This document shows positions 34,942 to 43,538 of a stretch of 64,000 nt of DNA, piece by piece; the first letter of the stretch is position 1; every line of letters starts with the position of its first letter. Origin of the DNA: Bacteroidales bacterium (GTDB taxonomy: Bacteria; Bacteroidota; Bacteroidia; Bacteroidales; UBA932); NCBI GenBank assembly GCA_024398105.1, contig JAKSJP010000002.1, positions 83,681-147,680 of the forward strand, given 5' to 3'. The notes under the pieces were generated by a model. The model was not told the origin of the DNA. It worked only from the letters and a program-made list of their open reading frames with translations, and searched no databases. The translations under genes were made by a program, and so were the position numbers.

Positions 34942-35601
34942 CTATCTGGCTTCTTCCTTGTCGTTAAGGAATGGGAAAGCCTCGCCCTTCACAAGCCATG
35001 AGAAGCCGAAAAGGTGGAGAAGCAGGATCTCGAGGATCATCACAGTATAGCCAGGGGCTCCGACGAGACGGGCTGCGACGAAGCAGATCTCCAGCACGAT
35101 CATTCCTATGCCGCAGATGCGGTAGATCGTATTGCGGAGCTTCTTTCTGTCCGTCATGACAGCACCGGACTTGGTGAAGAGGAAGATGCTGTTGAGCGCG
35201 ATGAGAAGGAAGAACATCGCAGCGCAGAGAGTATGGATGATGTGGGAGATTTCCATAGGAATCTGGAAGAATCCCACAGGCGTACCCGATGCCAGCCAGC
35301 TCACCTTGCATGGGAACAGCACGATACCCAGGCCGAAGAGGCCGCTGAGGGAGGTGACGAGATTGTCCATGTCGTTATAGCCGATGTATGCGATAAGCAC
35401 GATGCAGGCAGGGACAAGCACTCCGACCAGAGCCGGGCTCTGGTAGTAGGTACATGATATGCTCCACCACCATTCGCTGCTTGGGCGCTCCGCGATTCCG
35501 GCGGAGAAGAGAGCGATCCATGGGAGAATTACGCCAAGAAGTCCACAGACATTCCTGATCTTCAGATACATTCGGGTTTCTTTCGATGTGACGGTAGGCA
35601 T
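34942..35601 (-). CDS. polytopic membrane protein of unknown function
   Basis: This 219-residue protein has about six hydrophobic helices, with no signal peptide or enzymatic motif. Recognisable but unnamed features are WWWSISCTYYQSPAL near residue 45, YIGYNDMDNLVTSLSGLFGL near 73 and the following LFPC segment. Similar small membrane proteins with a S-TYY motif and a GYD-D motif occur as hypothetical proteins in Bacteroidota and Firmicutes. It is the last gene of the long minus-strand array, 17 bp after the alcohol dehydrogenase. A start at residue 11 (MYLKIRN) is also possible. Confidence 0.65.
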   Translation of the reverse strand: MPTVTSKETRMYLKIRNVCGLLGVILPWIALFSAGIAERPSSEWWWSISCTYYQSPALVGVLVPACIVLIAYIGYNDMDNLVTSLSGLFGLGIVLFPCKVSWLASGTPVGFFQIPMEISHIIHTLCAAMFFLLIALNSIFLFTKSGAVMTDRKKLRNTIYRICGIGMIVLEICFVAARLVGAPGYTVMILEILLLHLFGFSWLVKGEAFPFLNDKEEAR

Positions 35602-35618
35602 AGTACTTATATTTTGGT

Positions 35619-36803
35619 TTATCTGTTTGCTGCTCTGTATATCTCAAGCACGTCAGCGCTTGTAAGCTCCTTGAAGACACCTACTGTATGGGTATCTCCG
35701 TCGGTGCACATCTGGGCCATTTTCTGCATCTCTTCTTCCGTTGCTGGACGGCCGATGAGTTCAGGAATTGAGACAGGCATTCCGATTGCATGGAAGAAGC
35801 GCTCAGTGGCCTCGATTCCTGCAAGCGCTGTAGCCTCCGGATCCCTGAAATCGACAGGGACGTCCATTACGTTGACAGCGTAGCGTGCGAAACGTGTAGG
35901 GCGGAGCTTATATACGTAACGTGCCCAGCTGCCCCATACTGCAGCGAGACCTGCACCATGTGAAACGTCGAACATACCGCTGAGCTCATGCTCGATCATA
36001 TGTGTGGCCCAGTCTCCTGAGGTTCCGCAACCAGTGAGGTCATTGTGAGCAAGAGAGCCGGTCCACATAAGCTGTGTACGAGCCTCATAGTCTTCAGGAT
36101 TGCTGAGTGCAACGAAAGCCTGCTGCTTCGCTGTACGGAGCACCGCCTCGGAGATCGCAGAAGTGATCTCCATGTCATCCTCATGGGAGAAGTAGCGCTC
36201 CATGGTATGCATCATCATATCGGTGACACCGCATGCTGTCTGGTATGCAGGGAGAGTGAATGTCCTCTCTGGGTTCATGATCGCAAACTTGCAGCGGAAC
36301 TCGTCGATGCAGTAGTCCTTCTTGATGTTACCTTCGTCATTCGTGATGACGCTGCCGTTGCTCATCTCGCTGCCTGCTGCAGGGATGGTGAGAACGCATG
36401 AAGTAGGAAGGCACTCTGTGTTGAAAGCCTTGCGTGTATAGAAATCCCATACGTCGCCTTCGTAAGGGACTCCGATGGAGATGGCCTTCATAGAATCGAT
36501 CACTGAACCTCCACCGACCGCGAGAAGGAAGTCAACACCTTCCTTACGGCAGAGCTCGATACCCTTGCGCACGAGAGAAACGCGCGGATTAGGCACGACG
36601 CCTCCGAGCTTGACGTATGCGATACCCTCAGCCTCAAGCTGGGCACATACCTTGTCAAGGAGACCTGAGCGGACAGCCGACTGGCCGCCATAATGGACGA
36701 GGACCTTGGTACCGCCGTACTTGCGCACGAGCTTACCGATCTTTTCCTCTGAATTCTTTCCGAATACCACCTCTGTCGGTGCGTAATAAGTAAAATCTGT
36801 CAT
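35619..36803 (-). CDS. iron-containing alcohol dehydrogenase (YqhD/butanol-dehydrogenase type)
   Basis: This 394-residue cytoplasmic enzyme reduces aldehydes with NAD(P)H. The nucleotide-binding region shows LLAVGGGSVIDSMKAIS, and the iron ligands are in VTDMMMHTMERYF (Asp, His), HMIEHELSGMFDVSHGAGLAAV (two His, quoted here only as landmarks HMIEHE and SHGAGLA). The N-terminal APTEVVFGKNSEEKI is typical. Specificity, probably small aldehydes made during fermentation or stress, is inferred from the family. It lies 8 bp after the small 73-residue gene and 17 bp before the membrane protein on the same strand. Confidence 0.92.
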   Translation of the reverse strand: MTDFTYYAPTEVVFGKNSEEKIGKLVRKYGGTKVLVHYGGQSAVRSGLLDKVCAQLEAEGIAYVKLGGVVPNPRVSLVRKGIELCRKEGVDFLLAVGGGSVIDSMKAISIGVPYEGDVWDFYTRKAFNTECLPTSCVLTIPAAGSEMSNGSVITNDEGNIKKDYCIDEFRCKFAIMNPERTFTLPAYQTACGVTDMMMHTMERYFSHEDDMEITSAISEAVLRTAKQQAFVALSNPEDYEARTQLMWTGSLAHNDLTGCGTSGDWATHMIEHELSGMFDVSHGAGLAAVWGSWARYVYKLRPTRFARYAVNVMDVPVDFRDPEATALAGIEATERFFHAIGMPVSIPELIGRPATEEEMQKMAQMCTDGDTHTVGVFKELTSADVLEIYRAANR

Positions 36804-36811
36804 GCGAGAAA

Positions 36812-37033
36812 TTATAATTTGTTTCTGATATCTCTGATGATTCCGAGGAGCAGTCCTCGCACATCAAACATAGGGGTGATATTTCCGATTGCGTTGCTTA
36901 CAAGGTTGGCCGGGGTGTAGAACTCCTTGGCATCGTCGAACCTTCTTGCCATGGAATTCTTCTTGATGGCAAGGTCTCTGCGGACACGGCTCTGAGCCGC
37001 CTCCAGCTCCTTCATTGACTTAATCCTGTTCAT
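36812..37033 (-). CDS. small basic protein of unknown function
   Basis: This 73-residue protein (start MNRIKSMKELEAAQSRVRRD) has a charged helical N-terminal half and a mildly hydrophobic C-terminus (FDVRGLLLGIIRDIRNKL). It overlaps the end of the holin-like gene by 14 bp, so it is almost surely translated with it. The trio YtxH-like, holin-like and small basic protein recalls the yqjD-yqjE-yqjK arrangement of enterobacteria, by position rather than by any sequence match I can show. Confidence 0.65.
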   Translation of the reverse strand: MNRIKSMKELEAAQSRVRRDLAIKKNSMARRFDDAKEFYTPANLVSNAIGNITPMFDVRGLLLGIIRDIRNKL

Positions 37034-37376
37034 CTTCCGGGAAAAATATATTGACGAACATCTCTATGAAACTGTCCGTGAAGAGTTTCTTTCTCTGTGC
37101 GAACAGTATAATGAAAGCCACCAGGAAGATACCTGATGCGATCAGGGCGCCTATGGCGTAGTTGCCGGTCAGATGTCCTATGACAAGGACGAACGCGACC
37201 GTAAGGGTGATGATCAGCAACCCAAGTACAAAAAGAAGCACAAGCGTCGAAAGGACTCTTGCGATGGACACAGAAAGTCCCTTGGTAGCCTTAAGCTTTA
37301 TATCGTCAGTCTTGAGATCCACGTAGTCGCGGATATCACCGACAAGGTCTTCGATAGGTTTCTTGAAATCCACCAT
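37020..37376 (-). CDS. YqjE/phage-holin-3-6-type membrane protein
   Basis: This 118-residue protein has a charged N-terminus (LVGDIRDYVDLKTDDIKLKA), two adjacent hydrophobic helices (about 38-90) and an acidic tail. This arrangement fits the holin-3-6/YqjE family, common in chromosomes and not necessarily related to phage. Some members are linked to envelope stress or membrane association. It begins 2 bp after the stop of the YtxH-like gene and overlaps the following 73-residue gene by 14 bp. Confidence 0.75.
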   Translation of the reverse strand: MVDFKKPIEDLVGDIRDYVDLKTDDIKLKATKGLSVSIARVLSTLVLLFVLGLLIITLTVAFVLVIGHLTGNYAIGALIASGIFLVAFIILFAQRKKLFTDSFIEMFVNIFFPEDEQD

Positions 37377-37378
37377 TA

Positions 37379-37540
37379 CTACTCCTTTGTTTCATTTTCC
37401 GCCTCGACGCGCCCTTCTGACAGAGCGGCCTCAGCCTTGTCAAGGATAGCGGCAAGCTTTTCCTTGTCGGACTTGAGATATGCAACGACGGCAGCACCTA
37501 CCGCCGCTCCTGCGAGGAAATCAAGGAATCTCTTTGCCAT
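37379..37540 (-). CDS. 53-residue YtxH-like small membrane protein
   Basis: A short gene reads MAKRFLDFLAGAAVGAAVVA, then YLKSDKEKLAAILDKAEAAL and an acidic tail, 53 residues in all. The glycine/alanine-rich membrane segment followed by a charged amphipathic helix is the pattern of YtxH/GvpP-like proteins. The gene fits exactly between its neighbours: 2 bp to the holin-like start and 3 bp from the preceding YiiX-like stop. This tight packing supports it being real despite its size. Confidence 0.78.
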   Translation of the reverse strand: MAKRFLDFLAGAAVGAAVVAYLKSDKEKLAAILDKAEAALSEGRVEAENETKE

Positions 37541-37543
37541 GGC

Positions 37544-38233
37544 TTACAGAACGGTTATATCTATACCCTCGACTGTCTCGAGGCAATCCTCCTTGGACAT
37601 GGCCTGAGGATTGGTTCCCGGCTTGTCCTGAGGGATCTCGGATTCGATCATTGCAAAAAGCTGCTGCCAGTAGAGAGGGAATTCTCCGTTCTCGTCCTTG
37701 AAATTCATAGGAGCATTATGGAAAATCCTCTTGCCGGAAGCATCGAGATATGAGGTCTCGACCAGTTCTGAGCAATAGTATGCGTCGTCTCCTGCGTTGA
37801 AGTACACGTCGTAAGGAGCGCCGCAGAAAGACTTGGCGGTCTCGACCCACTGCTGAGCGAGCGAGTTGTCCTTGACTCTCTTGATGATGAACTCAGGATA
37901 ATCCCCTGTCTTCAGAGTAAAGTCGCTGAGGAATACCGAGAGCGGATGACGGTCCACGCCATGCTTGATGGTCGCGTCGATGATCCAGGTCGTGTCATTC
38001 GCCACCTCGACGATCGCCACGTGGATCATATTCAGTTCCTCACCTCCGGTCGCAGCCACGATCGCATTGTCCATCGTTGTATCATCCTTGTTGTCAAGGC
38101 TGTAGTCCATAGGAAGGCCGACGAACACAAGGTCGCCGGTACGGAGTTCCGGAACTTCCGGAGCATTGAGGCAAGAGACAGCCGCTGCAGCTGCCATGAG
38201 AATTGCCGCGATATGTAGGAATCTTCTTACCAT
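37544..38233 (-). CDS. YiiX/YebB-type permuted papain-like lipoprotein
   Basis: This 229-residue protein has a lipoprotein signal with Cys at 21 (AAVSCLN). The NlpC/P60-related permuted papain fold is indicated by LRTGDLVFVGLP at residue 30, the catalytic His71 in NMIHVAIVE and the catalytic Cys154 in YYCSELVE, in the His-before-Cys order of this permuted group. Members are thought to hydrolyse amide or ester bonds in the envelope; the substrate is unknown. It is 13 bp from the preceding secreted-protein gene and 3 bp from the YtxH-like gene. Confidence 0.85.
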   Translation of the reverse strand: MVRRFLHIAAILMAAAAAVSCLNAPEVPELRTGDLVFVGLPMDYSLDNKDDTTMDNAIVAATGGEELNMIHVAIVEVANDTTWIIDATIKHGVDRHPLSVFLSDFTLKTGDYPEFIIKRVKDNSLAQQWVETAKSFCGAPYDVYFNAGDDAYYCSELVETSYLDASGKRIFHNAPMNFKDENGEFPLYWQQLFAMIESEIPQDKPGTNPQAMSKEDCLETVEGIDITVL

Positions 38234-38246
38234 GGTCGGTTATATC

Positions 38247-39230
38247 TTAGAGAATTGCCATAGTCTGGAGTGAATTCCAGAGCTTTGTGATGACTTTTGC
38301 GAACTCGTCAGACGGGAAGCTGACAGTCACTTCCTGCGAAGTGGTCTGGACGGAGATCCTGGCCACTCCGTCCATCATCATCTTGATCTGCTCATTTGTA
38401 GGATAGCAGATGACACGTCCGGCTACGAGGTCCTTCTCCTGGCGGAGATTGATCGTCTCCCCTGACTTGGTGATGACCTTCACTGCCGAAGTGAAAGGAA
38501 CTGTATAGCCGTCGATATAGATGTTGAGGTCTATGCTCTCGATATTGCTTGGAGCATAGTAGAGATAGACAAGCGCCACAGAGACCTTGTCACCCGCAGG
38601 CAAGGTATTGGTCTCGACAAGCCGGCTTCCGGACTGGTCCTGGAGCGACTTGAGATTGCTTCCGAGCTCCTCCTTGGGTGCAGGTGCCGACTTGATCGTA
38701 TCATAAAGCTTCGAGATAGCAGCGCCAAGCTCATTGTTCTTATACGCAACCTTGATGACACCGTCTGCCGACCATCTCTTGGTCACGTCTATGCTTGCGA
38801 TGCCTGATGTCAGCTTCTTCATGTCCGCCTCCTCGAGGTAGTACTCGCCATAGTTCAGGAACACGGTGTTGCCTGAGGAGTTCTTCACGCCCTTTGGAGC
38901 CACGAGGTTCGGAGAATCCGAATTGTTCTTGAGTACGAGGTTACGGCCGTCGTTGAGCACTATGGTCATGGGAGCATTCTTAGGCATCTTCCAGGCAACA
39001 GCATCCTCGAACTCCATCCTCAGCATATAGACAGGCTGGCCGTCCGTGAAAAGGACCTTGGTGAGCTTGACATGGACAGGAGTATCCTTCGGGCCGGATG
39101 TGACACGTATCCTCTCGGTTCCTGAATAGACGAGGTTGTTCTTCTTGTAGTTATGTTTCAGAAGGTTCTGAGCCGAGGCATTGCCTATGAGCATCAGCAG
39201 CATTGCTGCGACAGTTAGAATCTTTTTCAT
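38247..39230 (-). CDS. secreted protein with duplicated beta-rich domain, unknown function
   Basis: This 327-residue protein has a signal peptide ending NASAQ (about residue 21). Two halves look related: both carry an amyloid-like beta run (VKLTKVLFTDGQPVYMLRME and VALVYLYYAPSNIESIDLN), a piece describing a nucleation strand (APMTIVLNDGRNLVLKN and SAVKVITKSGETINLRQ), and a closing helix (FVKVITKLWNSL-like ends LGAAISKLYDTI and FAKVITKLWNSL). I know no named family. It overlaps the 149-residue upstream gene by 4 bp (ATGA), so the two are translationally coupled. Confidence 0.72.
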   Translation of the reverse strand: MKKILTVAAMLLMLIGNASAQNLLKHNYKKNNLVYSGTERIRVTSGPKDTPVHVKLTKVLFTDGQPVYMLRMEFEDAVAWKMPKNAPMTIVLNDGRNLVLKNNSDSPNLVAPKGVKNSSGNTVFLNYGEYYLEEADMKKLTSGIASIDVTKRWSADGVIKVAYKNNELGAAISKLYDTIKSAPAPKEELGSNLKSLQDQSGSRLVETNTLPAGDKVSVALVYLYYAPSNIESIDLNIYIDGYTVPFTSAVKVITKSGETINLRQEKDLVAGRVICYPTNEQIKMMMDGVARISVQTTSQEVTVSFPSDEFAKVITKLWNSLQTMAIL

Positions 39231-39676
39231 TTCACTTTCTTTGTTAGATCTTCAGCCTCTGCTTTTCCAAAAGCCTTGCCACTATATACGACGACCGCCC
39301 CAGCCGCTGCAAGAGAGAGGAGCGCACCGACTATGTTGACAACCGGAGGCTGAGGCACGAGGACCTTGCTCCCAAGCCAGAAAGCAAGGAGAAGGCACAG
39401 GATCATCACGGCATCACCTATGCGGCTTGGCTTGGAGCCTGCCTTGTAGCTGAGCCTGTATCCTCCTTCTTCAGCCTCGACATACACTGACAGATACTTT
39501 GTACGCAGGGTGTCAGAGTAGTCAAGCCAGATCTCTGTCTCGCCCGCCTGGGCTATATTCTTCGCTGTCTGGGCGCCTGTGTCCCAGAGATTGTGGACAA
39601 AAGTCTCGATATCCTTGTCAGACGCGACAGAATGGGTCGCGACACTCTTGAGGTTGATTGATGAGTCAAATTCCAT
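39227..39676 (-). CDS. 149-residue membrane protein of unknown function
   Basis: The N-terminal half (SDKDIETFVHNLWDTGAQTA, then ETEIWLDYSDTLRTKYLSVY) is soluble and beta-rich; the C-terminal half has two hydrophobic helices (about 87-107 and 112-132) and a short charged tail. It has no cleavable signal. It starts 12 bp after the atpG stop and its stop overlaps the start of the following secreted-protein gene. Location directly behind atpG is notable, but nothing in the sequence ties it to ATP synthase. Confidence 0.7.
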   Translation of the reverse strand: MEFDSSINLKSVATHSVASDKDIETFVHNLWDTGAQTAKNIAQAGETEIWLDYSDTLRTKYLSVYVEAEEGGYRLSYKAGSKPSRIGDAVMILCLLLAFWLGSKVLVPQPPVVNIVGALLSLAAAGAVVVYSGKAFGKAEAEDLTKKVK

Positions 39677-39688
39677 ATTATGGCAATG

Positions 39689-40549
39689 TTATACGGATGA
39701 GCCGCTGACAATGTCAAGTATTTCGTTTGTGATCTTCTGCTGTCTGCCCTTGTTATACTCCAGTGTAAGATCCTGGAGGAGCTGGTTGCCGTTGTCCGTA
39801 GCGGTCTGCATTGCCACGGTCCTGGCCGCATGCTCGGCCGCGATGGTATCCAGGAGGACAGTGTATATCTTGAGGCGTATGACCTTAGGAAGGAGTTCCT
39901 CGAGAAGTTCCTGCTTTCCCGGTTCGACCAGGAATTTCTCCTCATCCACCTGAGCGACGCCTTCCTGCGATTCAAGCGAGAGAGGAAGATAGGTCTCGCG
40001 GATGACTGTCTGCGAGGCCGTAGACTTGAAATGGTTGTATACGAACTCCACCCTGTCGAACTTTCCGGTGAGGAATCCCTGGAGGAGATCCTCTCCCAGC
40101 TGCGAGGCTGCAGCATATGAAGGTCTGGATGAAAGCTCGTAATAGTCTGCCGGTGAAGGATATCCGGCCTTGCGCATGGCATCGGCCATCCTTCGTCCCA
40201 CCGAGAAGACGGTGATCTCGGTACCGGCCTCCCTGTATTGGGCGACTGTCTTGTTCGCCTCCCTTATCGCATTCGAGTTGAATGCGCCGCAGAGCGACGA
40301 GTTTGAGGCGAAGCAGACAAGAGCGACCTTCTTCACCTCGCGGACATCAGTGTAGGCTCCGGCAGCGGACACGGTTCCGAGGAGGCTGCCCAAGATTTCC
40401 CTCAGGCGGCTCTCGTAAGGTACCATGTTCCCGATGGCATTCTGCGCCTTGTGAAGCTTAGCAGATGCGACCATCTTCATCGCAGAAGTGATCTTAAGGG
40501 TGCTCTTGACCGAATCGATCCTTCCCTTTATTTCCTTCAATGATGCCAT
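39689..40549 (-). CDS. atpG: ATP synthase F1 gamma subunit
   Basis: This 286-residue subunit is the central rotor shaft of F1. The N-terminus (KEIKGRIDSVKSTLKITSAM, then KMVASAKL) and C-terminus (RTVAMQTATDNGNQLLQDL, then EYNKGRQQKITNEI) are the conserved coiled-coil parts that contact alpha and beta. It lies 33 bp after atpA and is the last recognised gene of the synthase operon. Confidence 0.97.
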   Translation of the reverse strand: MASLKEIKGRIDSVKSTLKITSAMKMVASAKLHKAQNAIGNMVPYESRLREILGSLLGTVSAAGAYTDVREVKKVALVCFASNSSLCGAFNSNAIREANKTVAQYREAGTEITVFSVGRRMADAMRKAGYPSPADYYELSSRPSYAAASQLGEDLLQGFLTGKFDRVEFVYNHFKSTASQTVIRETYLPLSLESQEGVAQVDEEKFLVEPGKQELLEELLPKVIRLKIYTVLLDTIAAEHAARTVAMQTATDNGNQLLQDLTLEYNKGRQQKITNEILDIVSGSSV

Positions 40550-40582
40550 ATTCCGTTACTGTCTTATTCTGACTTTTTCCTT

Positions 40583-42175
40583 TTACTCAGCCTGAGCGTA
40601 GGCTGAAGCCGTTTCTGCTGCGACCTTCTCGATCACCGCTGTGAGAGTCTCGTCATACTTGCCCTTGGCAAGGGTCTCGAGGACGTCCTGGTGCTCTGCG
40701 CGCATCCTTGAGAGGAAGTCTGTCTGGAAGTCACGCACTGAGGTGAGAGGAACGTCCTTCATCAGGGCATGTGTGCCGCAATAAAGGATCGCGATCTGCT
40801 CTCCTACAGGCATAGGACTGTACTGAGGCTGGATGAGAAGCTGGTTGTTCTTACGGCCCTTGTCGATTGCCATTGCGGTAACCTTGTCCATCTCAGAAGA
40901 GAACTTCGAGAATGACTCGAGCTCGTTGTACTGAGCCTGGTCGATCTTGAGGGTTCCGGCAACCTTCTTCATGCTCTTGACCTGCGCGCTGCCGCCGACT
41001 CGGGACACTGAGATACCCACGTTGATGGCAGGGCGGAATCCCTGGTTGAAGAGCGAGCTCTCAAGATAGATCTGACCGTCGGTGATGGAGATCACATTGG
41101 TAGGGATATATGCAGAGACGTCACCCGCCTGGGTCTCGATGATAGGGAGCGCGGTGAGTGAACCGCCAGCCTTCACCTTGCCCTTGAGCGACTCCGGAAG
41201 GTCGTTCATCTTCTCAGCGACCTCCTGCTGGCCGATGATCTTGGCGGCTCTCTCAAGAAGTCTTGAATGGAGGTAGAACACATCTCCAGGATAAGCCTCA
41301 CGACCGGAAGGACGGCGGAGGATGAGCGACACCTCACGGTAGGCCACAGCTTGCTTCGAAAGGTCATCGTAGACCACGAGAGCGTGTCTTCCGGTATCTC
41401 TGAAATACTCTCCGATAGCAGCACCTGCGAACGGTGCGTAGTACTGGAGAGCAGCAGGGTCAGCTGCAGTTGCCGCAACGACTATGGTATAGTCCATGGC
41501 ACCCTTCGCGCGGAGGGTCTCGACTATATTGGCCACAGTGGAACCCTTCTGACCTACTGCGACATAGATACAGTAGACAGGGTTGCCCTTGAGGTACTCT
41601 GAGCGCTGGCTGATGATCGTATCGATCGCGATCGCGGTCTTGCCTGTCTGGCGGTCGCCGATGATGAGCTCTCGCTGACCTCTACCGATAGGGATCATGG
41701 CATCGATGGCCTTGAGACCTGTCTGCAGAGGCTCGTTCACAGGCTGGCGGTAGATTACGCCAGGAGCCTTCCTTTCGAGAGGCATCTCGGTGAGGTCACC
41801 TGTGACAGGACCCATTCCGTCAAGCGGATTTCCGAGAGGATCCACGACACGGCCCACCATGGACTCGCCGACATTTATGGAGGCGATCCTCCTGGTCCTC
41901 TTTACGGACATTCCTTCCTTGACGAGGTCGGTCGGACCGAGAAGCACGGCACCGACGTTGTCTTCCTCAAGGTTCATGGTTACCGCCATGATACCGTTCT
42001 CGAATTCGAGGAGCTCGCCGGCTTCGGCGTTGATGAGTCCGTAGATACGGGCTACACCGTCACTGACCTCGAGGACAGTGCCGACCTCTTCGAATCTTGC
42101 AGTGATATCGATGGACCTGAGCTGGCCCAGCAGCATGTCCGATATTTCACTTGGCCTTATATGGTTATGCGACAT
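40583..42175 (-). CDS. atpA: ATP synthase F1 alpha subunit
   Basis: This 530-residue non-catalytic F1 subunit binds nucleotide through the P-loop [15 protein letters not shown], preceded by the conserved [20 protein letters not shown] (split over this loop) and followed by [12 protein letters not shown]. The N-terminal stator-contact segment, [14 protein letters not shown], is intact and the C-terminal helical domain is complete. It starts 2 bp after atpH ends, a tight spacing that suggests coupled translation. Confidence 0.98.
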   Translation of the reverse strand: MSHNHIRPSEISDMLLGQLRSIDITARFEEVGTVLEVSDGVARIYGLINAEAGELLEFENGIMAVTMNLEEDNVGAVLLGPTDLVKEGMSVKRTRRIASINVGESMVGRVVDPLGNPLDGMGPVTGDLTEMPLERKAPGVIYRQPVNEPLQTGLKAIDAMIPIGRGQRELIIGDRQTGKTAIAIDTIISQRSEYLKGNPVYCIYVAVGQKGSTVANIVETLRAKGAMDYTIVVAATAADPAALQYYAPFAGAAIGEYFRDTGRHALVVYDDLSKQAVAYREVSLILRRPSGREAYPGDVFYLHSRLLERAAKIIGQQEVAEKMNDLPESLKGKVKAGGSLTALPIIETQAGDVSAYIPTNVISITDGQIYLESSLFNQGFRPAINVGISVSRVGGSAQVKSMKKVAGTLKIDQAQYNELESFSKFSSEMDKVTAMAIDKGRKNNQLLIQPQYSPMPVGEQIAILYCGTHALMKDVPLTSVRDFQTDFLSRMRAEHQDVLETLAKGKYDETLTAVIEKVAAETASAYAQAE

Positions 42176-42177
42176 AA

Positions 42178-42732
42178 CTAGATTATTCTCTTATTTTTCT
42201 GTATAAACTGACGCCTCAGCGTGTCGAGCTGACCCGCGACGCTGGCGTCGAACCTGACGTCATCCACTGTGAATATGAAGCCTCCTATGAGCTCCGGATC
42301 CACAGACGACTCGATGAGGACTTCACAGCCGGTCTTCTCCTTCACCATCGCGGTGAGAGCCTTCTCGAGATTCTCAGAAGGCACAGTCGAGACCAGCTTC
42401 GCACGGAGTATGCCCTTCGAGCGGAAGTACATTCCCGTGAAACTGTGGAAGATCTGTCTGAACAGCTTTGCACGGCCGTTCTCAAGCACCAGGCGTATGA
42501 ACTTTTCCAGCGAAGGATGCATCTCGCCGCCGAGAGAGGTCCTGAGAAGACTGACCTTCTCTTCGTCGTCCACCCCTGCCGGGCTCTCGATGAGCGCACG
42601 CAGCTGGAGCAGGTCATCAAGGCCTTTAGCCAGAGTCATCACCTGACGGCACAGGATATCCCCGTCAGAGATCTCTCCGACATACTTGAGGAGCGCCCTG
42701 GCGTATCTTGTCGATATGACTCCCTGATTCAT
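42178..42732 (-). CDS. atpH: ATP synthase F1 delta subunit
   Basis: This 184-residue subunit links F1 to the peripheral stalk. The N-terminal helical part begins [15 protein letters not shown] and the C-terminal part carries [20 protein letters not shown] and the [20 protein letters not shown] strand typical of OSCP/delta. Length is normal. It sits 6 bp after atpF and 2 bp before atpA. Confidence 0.95.
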   Translation of the reverse strand: MNQGVISTRYARALLKYVGEISDGDILCRQVMTLAKGLDDLLQLRALIESPAGVDDEEKVSLLRTSLGGEMHPSLEKFIRLVLENGRAKLFRQIFHSFTGMYFRSKGILRAKLVSTVPSENLEKALTAMVKEKTGCEVLIESSVDPELIGGFIFTVDDVRFDASVAGQLDTLRRQFIQKNKRII

Positions 42733-42738
42733 CTTGCG

Positions 42739-43254
42739 TCAGCTGTTTGTGCGTTCTGTCTTATCTGAGGACATCTCCTCGATAAGGCGGTCGATATACT
42801 GCGACTGTGCTGCGTCACCTTCGAGATCCTTGCGGATCACTTTCTCGGCGATGCGCATGGAAAGTTCTGCGACCTCGCTGCGTACTGCACGGAGCGCGCT
42901 CTCCCTCTCGGCTGCGATCTCTTCCTTTGTCCTGGCTATGATCTTGTCAGCCTCGGCCTGAGCGTCGGCCTTTGCCTGCTGGATAAGCTGTGCACCCGTT
43001 GCAGATGCTTCCTTGAGCATGTCGTTCCTTTCCTTGCGCGCCTCTTCAAGAAGACGCTGCTGTTCCTTTGCCAGATCCTGCATACGCTGCTCGGCCTCCT
43101 TCGCCTGGCTGATGGCCTTGCTGATACGGTCAGCCCTGTCATCGACCATGCCCGTGATCATCGGGAAGCCGAATTTTGCAAGTATGAAGAAGACGATGCC
43201 GAAAATCAGCGTCATCCATACCAGCAAACCGAAATCTGGAGTAATGAGTGACAT
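42739..43254 (-). CDS. atpF: ATP synthase Fo b subunit
   Basis: This 171-residue subunit forms the peripheral stalk. I place the start at 43254 (MSLITPDFGLLVWMTLIFG); an earlier in-frame start would overlap atpE. One N-terminal membrane helix is followed by a long, charged coiled coil (SKAISQAKEAEQRMQDLAKE onward) and the C-terminal EKVIRKDLEGD region. It begins 5 bp after the atpE stop. Confidence 0.95.
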   Translation of the reverse strand: MSLITPDFGLLVWMTLIFGIVFFILAKFGFPMITGMVDDRADRISKAISQAKEAEQRMQDLAKEQQRLLEEARKERNDMLKEASATGAQLIQQAKADAQAEADKIIARTKEEIAAERESALRAVRSEVAELSMRIAEKVIRKDLEGDAAQSQYIDRLIEEMSSDKTERTNS

Positions 43255-43259
43255 CCTGC

Positions 43260-43514
43260 CTAGCTGTTGATACCGATGAGGCAGACAAGGATTGCGAAGA
43301 GACATGCGCCCTCGACAAGAGCGCCGATGATGATCGCTGTCATACGATAGTGACCAGCCTGCTCAGGCTGACGAGCGCCTGCCTCGACAGCAGCCTGACC
43401 GATCTTGCCGATTCCAATACCTGCTGCGAGAGCTGCGATACCCGCACCGATTGCTGCGCCGAACTTTCCGAAAGAAGCTCCTGCTGCTGCCTGAAGTAAC
43501 ATTGAAAGTAACAT
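43260..43514 (-). CDS. atpE: ATP synthase Fo c subunit
   Basis: This 84-residue hairpin of two membrane helices forms the rotor ring. The polar loop ARQPEQ and the essential carboxylate Glu68 (GALVEGACLF) are present. Gln40 in helix 1 (GIGKIGQAA) matches one sodium ligand of sodium-type rings, but the residue after Glu68 is Gly rather than Ser or Thr, so proton coupling seems more likely. That reading is inference. Confidence 0.96.
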   Translation of the reverse strand: MLLSMLLQAAAGASFGKFGAAIGAGIAALAAGIGIGKIGQAAVEAGARQPEQAGHYRMTAIIIGALVEGACLFAILVCLIGINS

Positions 43515-43538
43515 AATGCTATAATGAATTTAAAATTG

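Noticed and set aside
37020-37376. Phage origin for the holin-like gene
   Set aside because: No phage genes nearby; it is packed with YtxH-like and small basic genes in a typical chromosomal arrangement.
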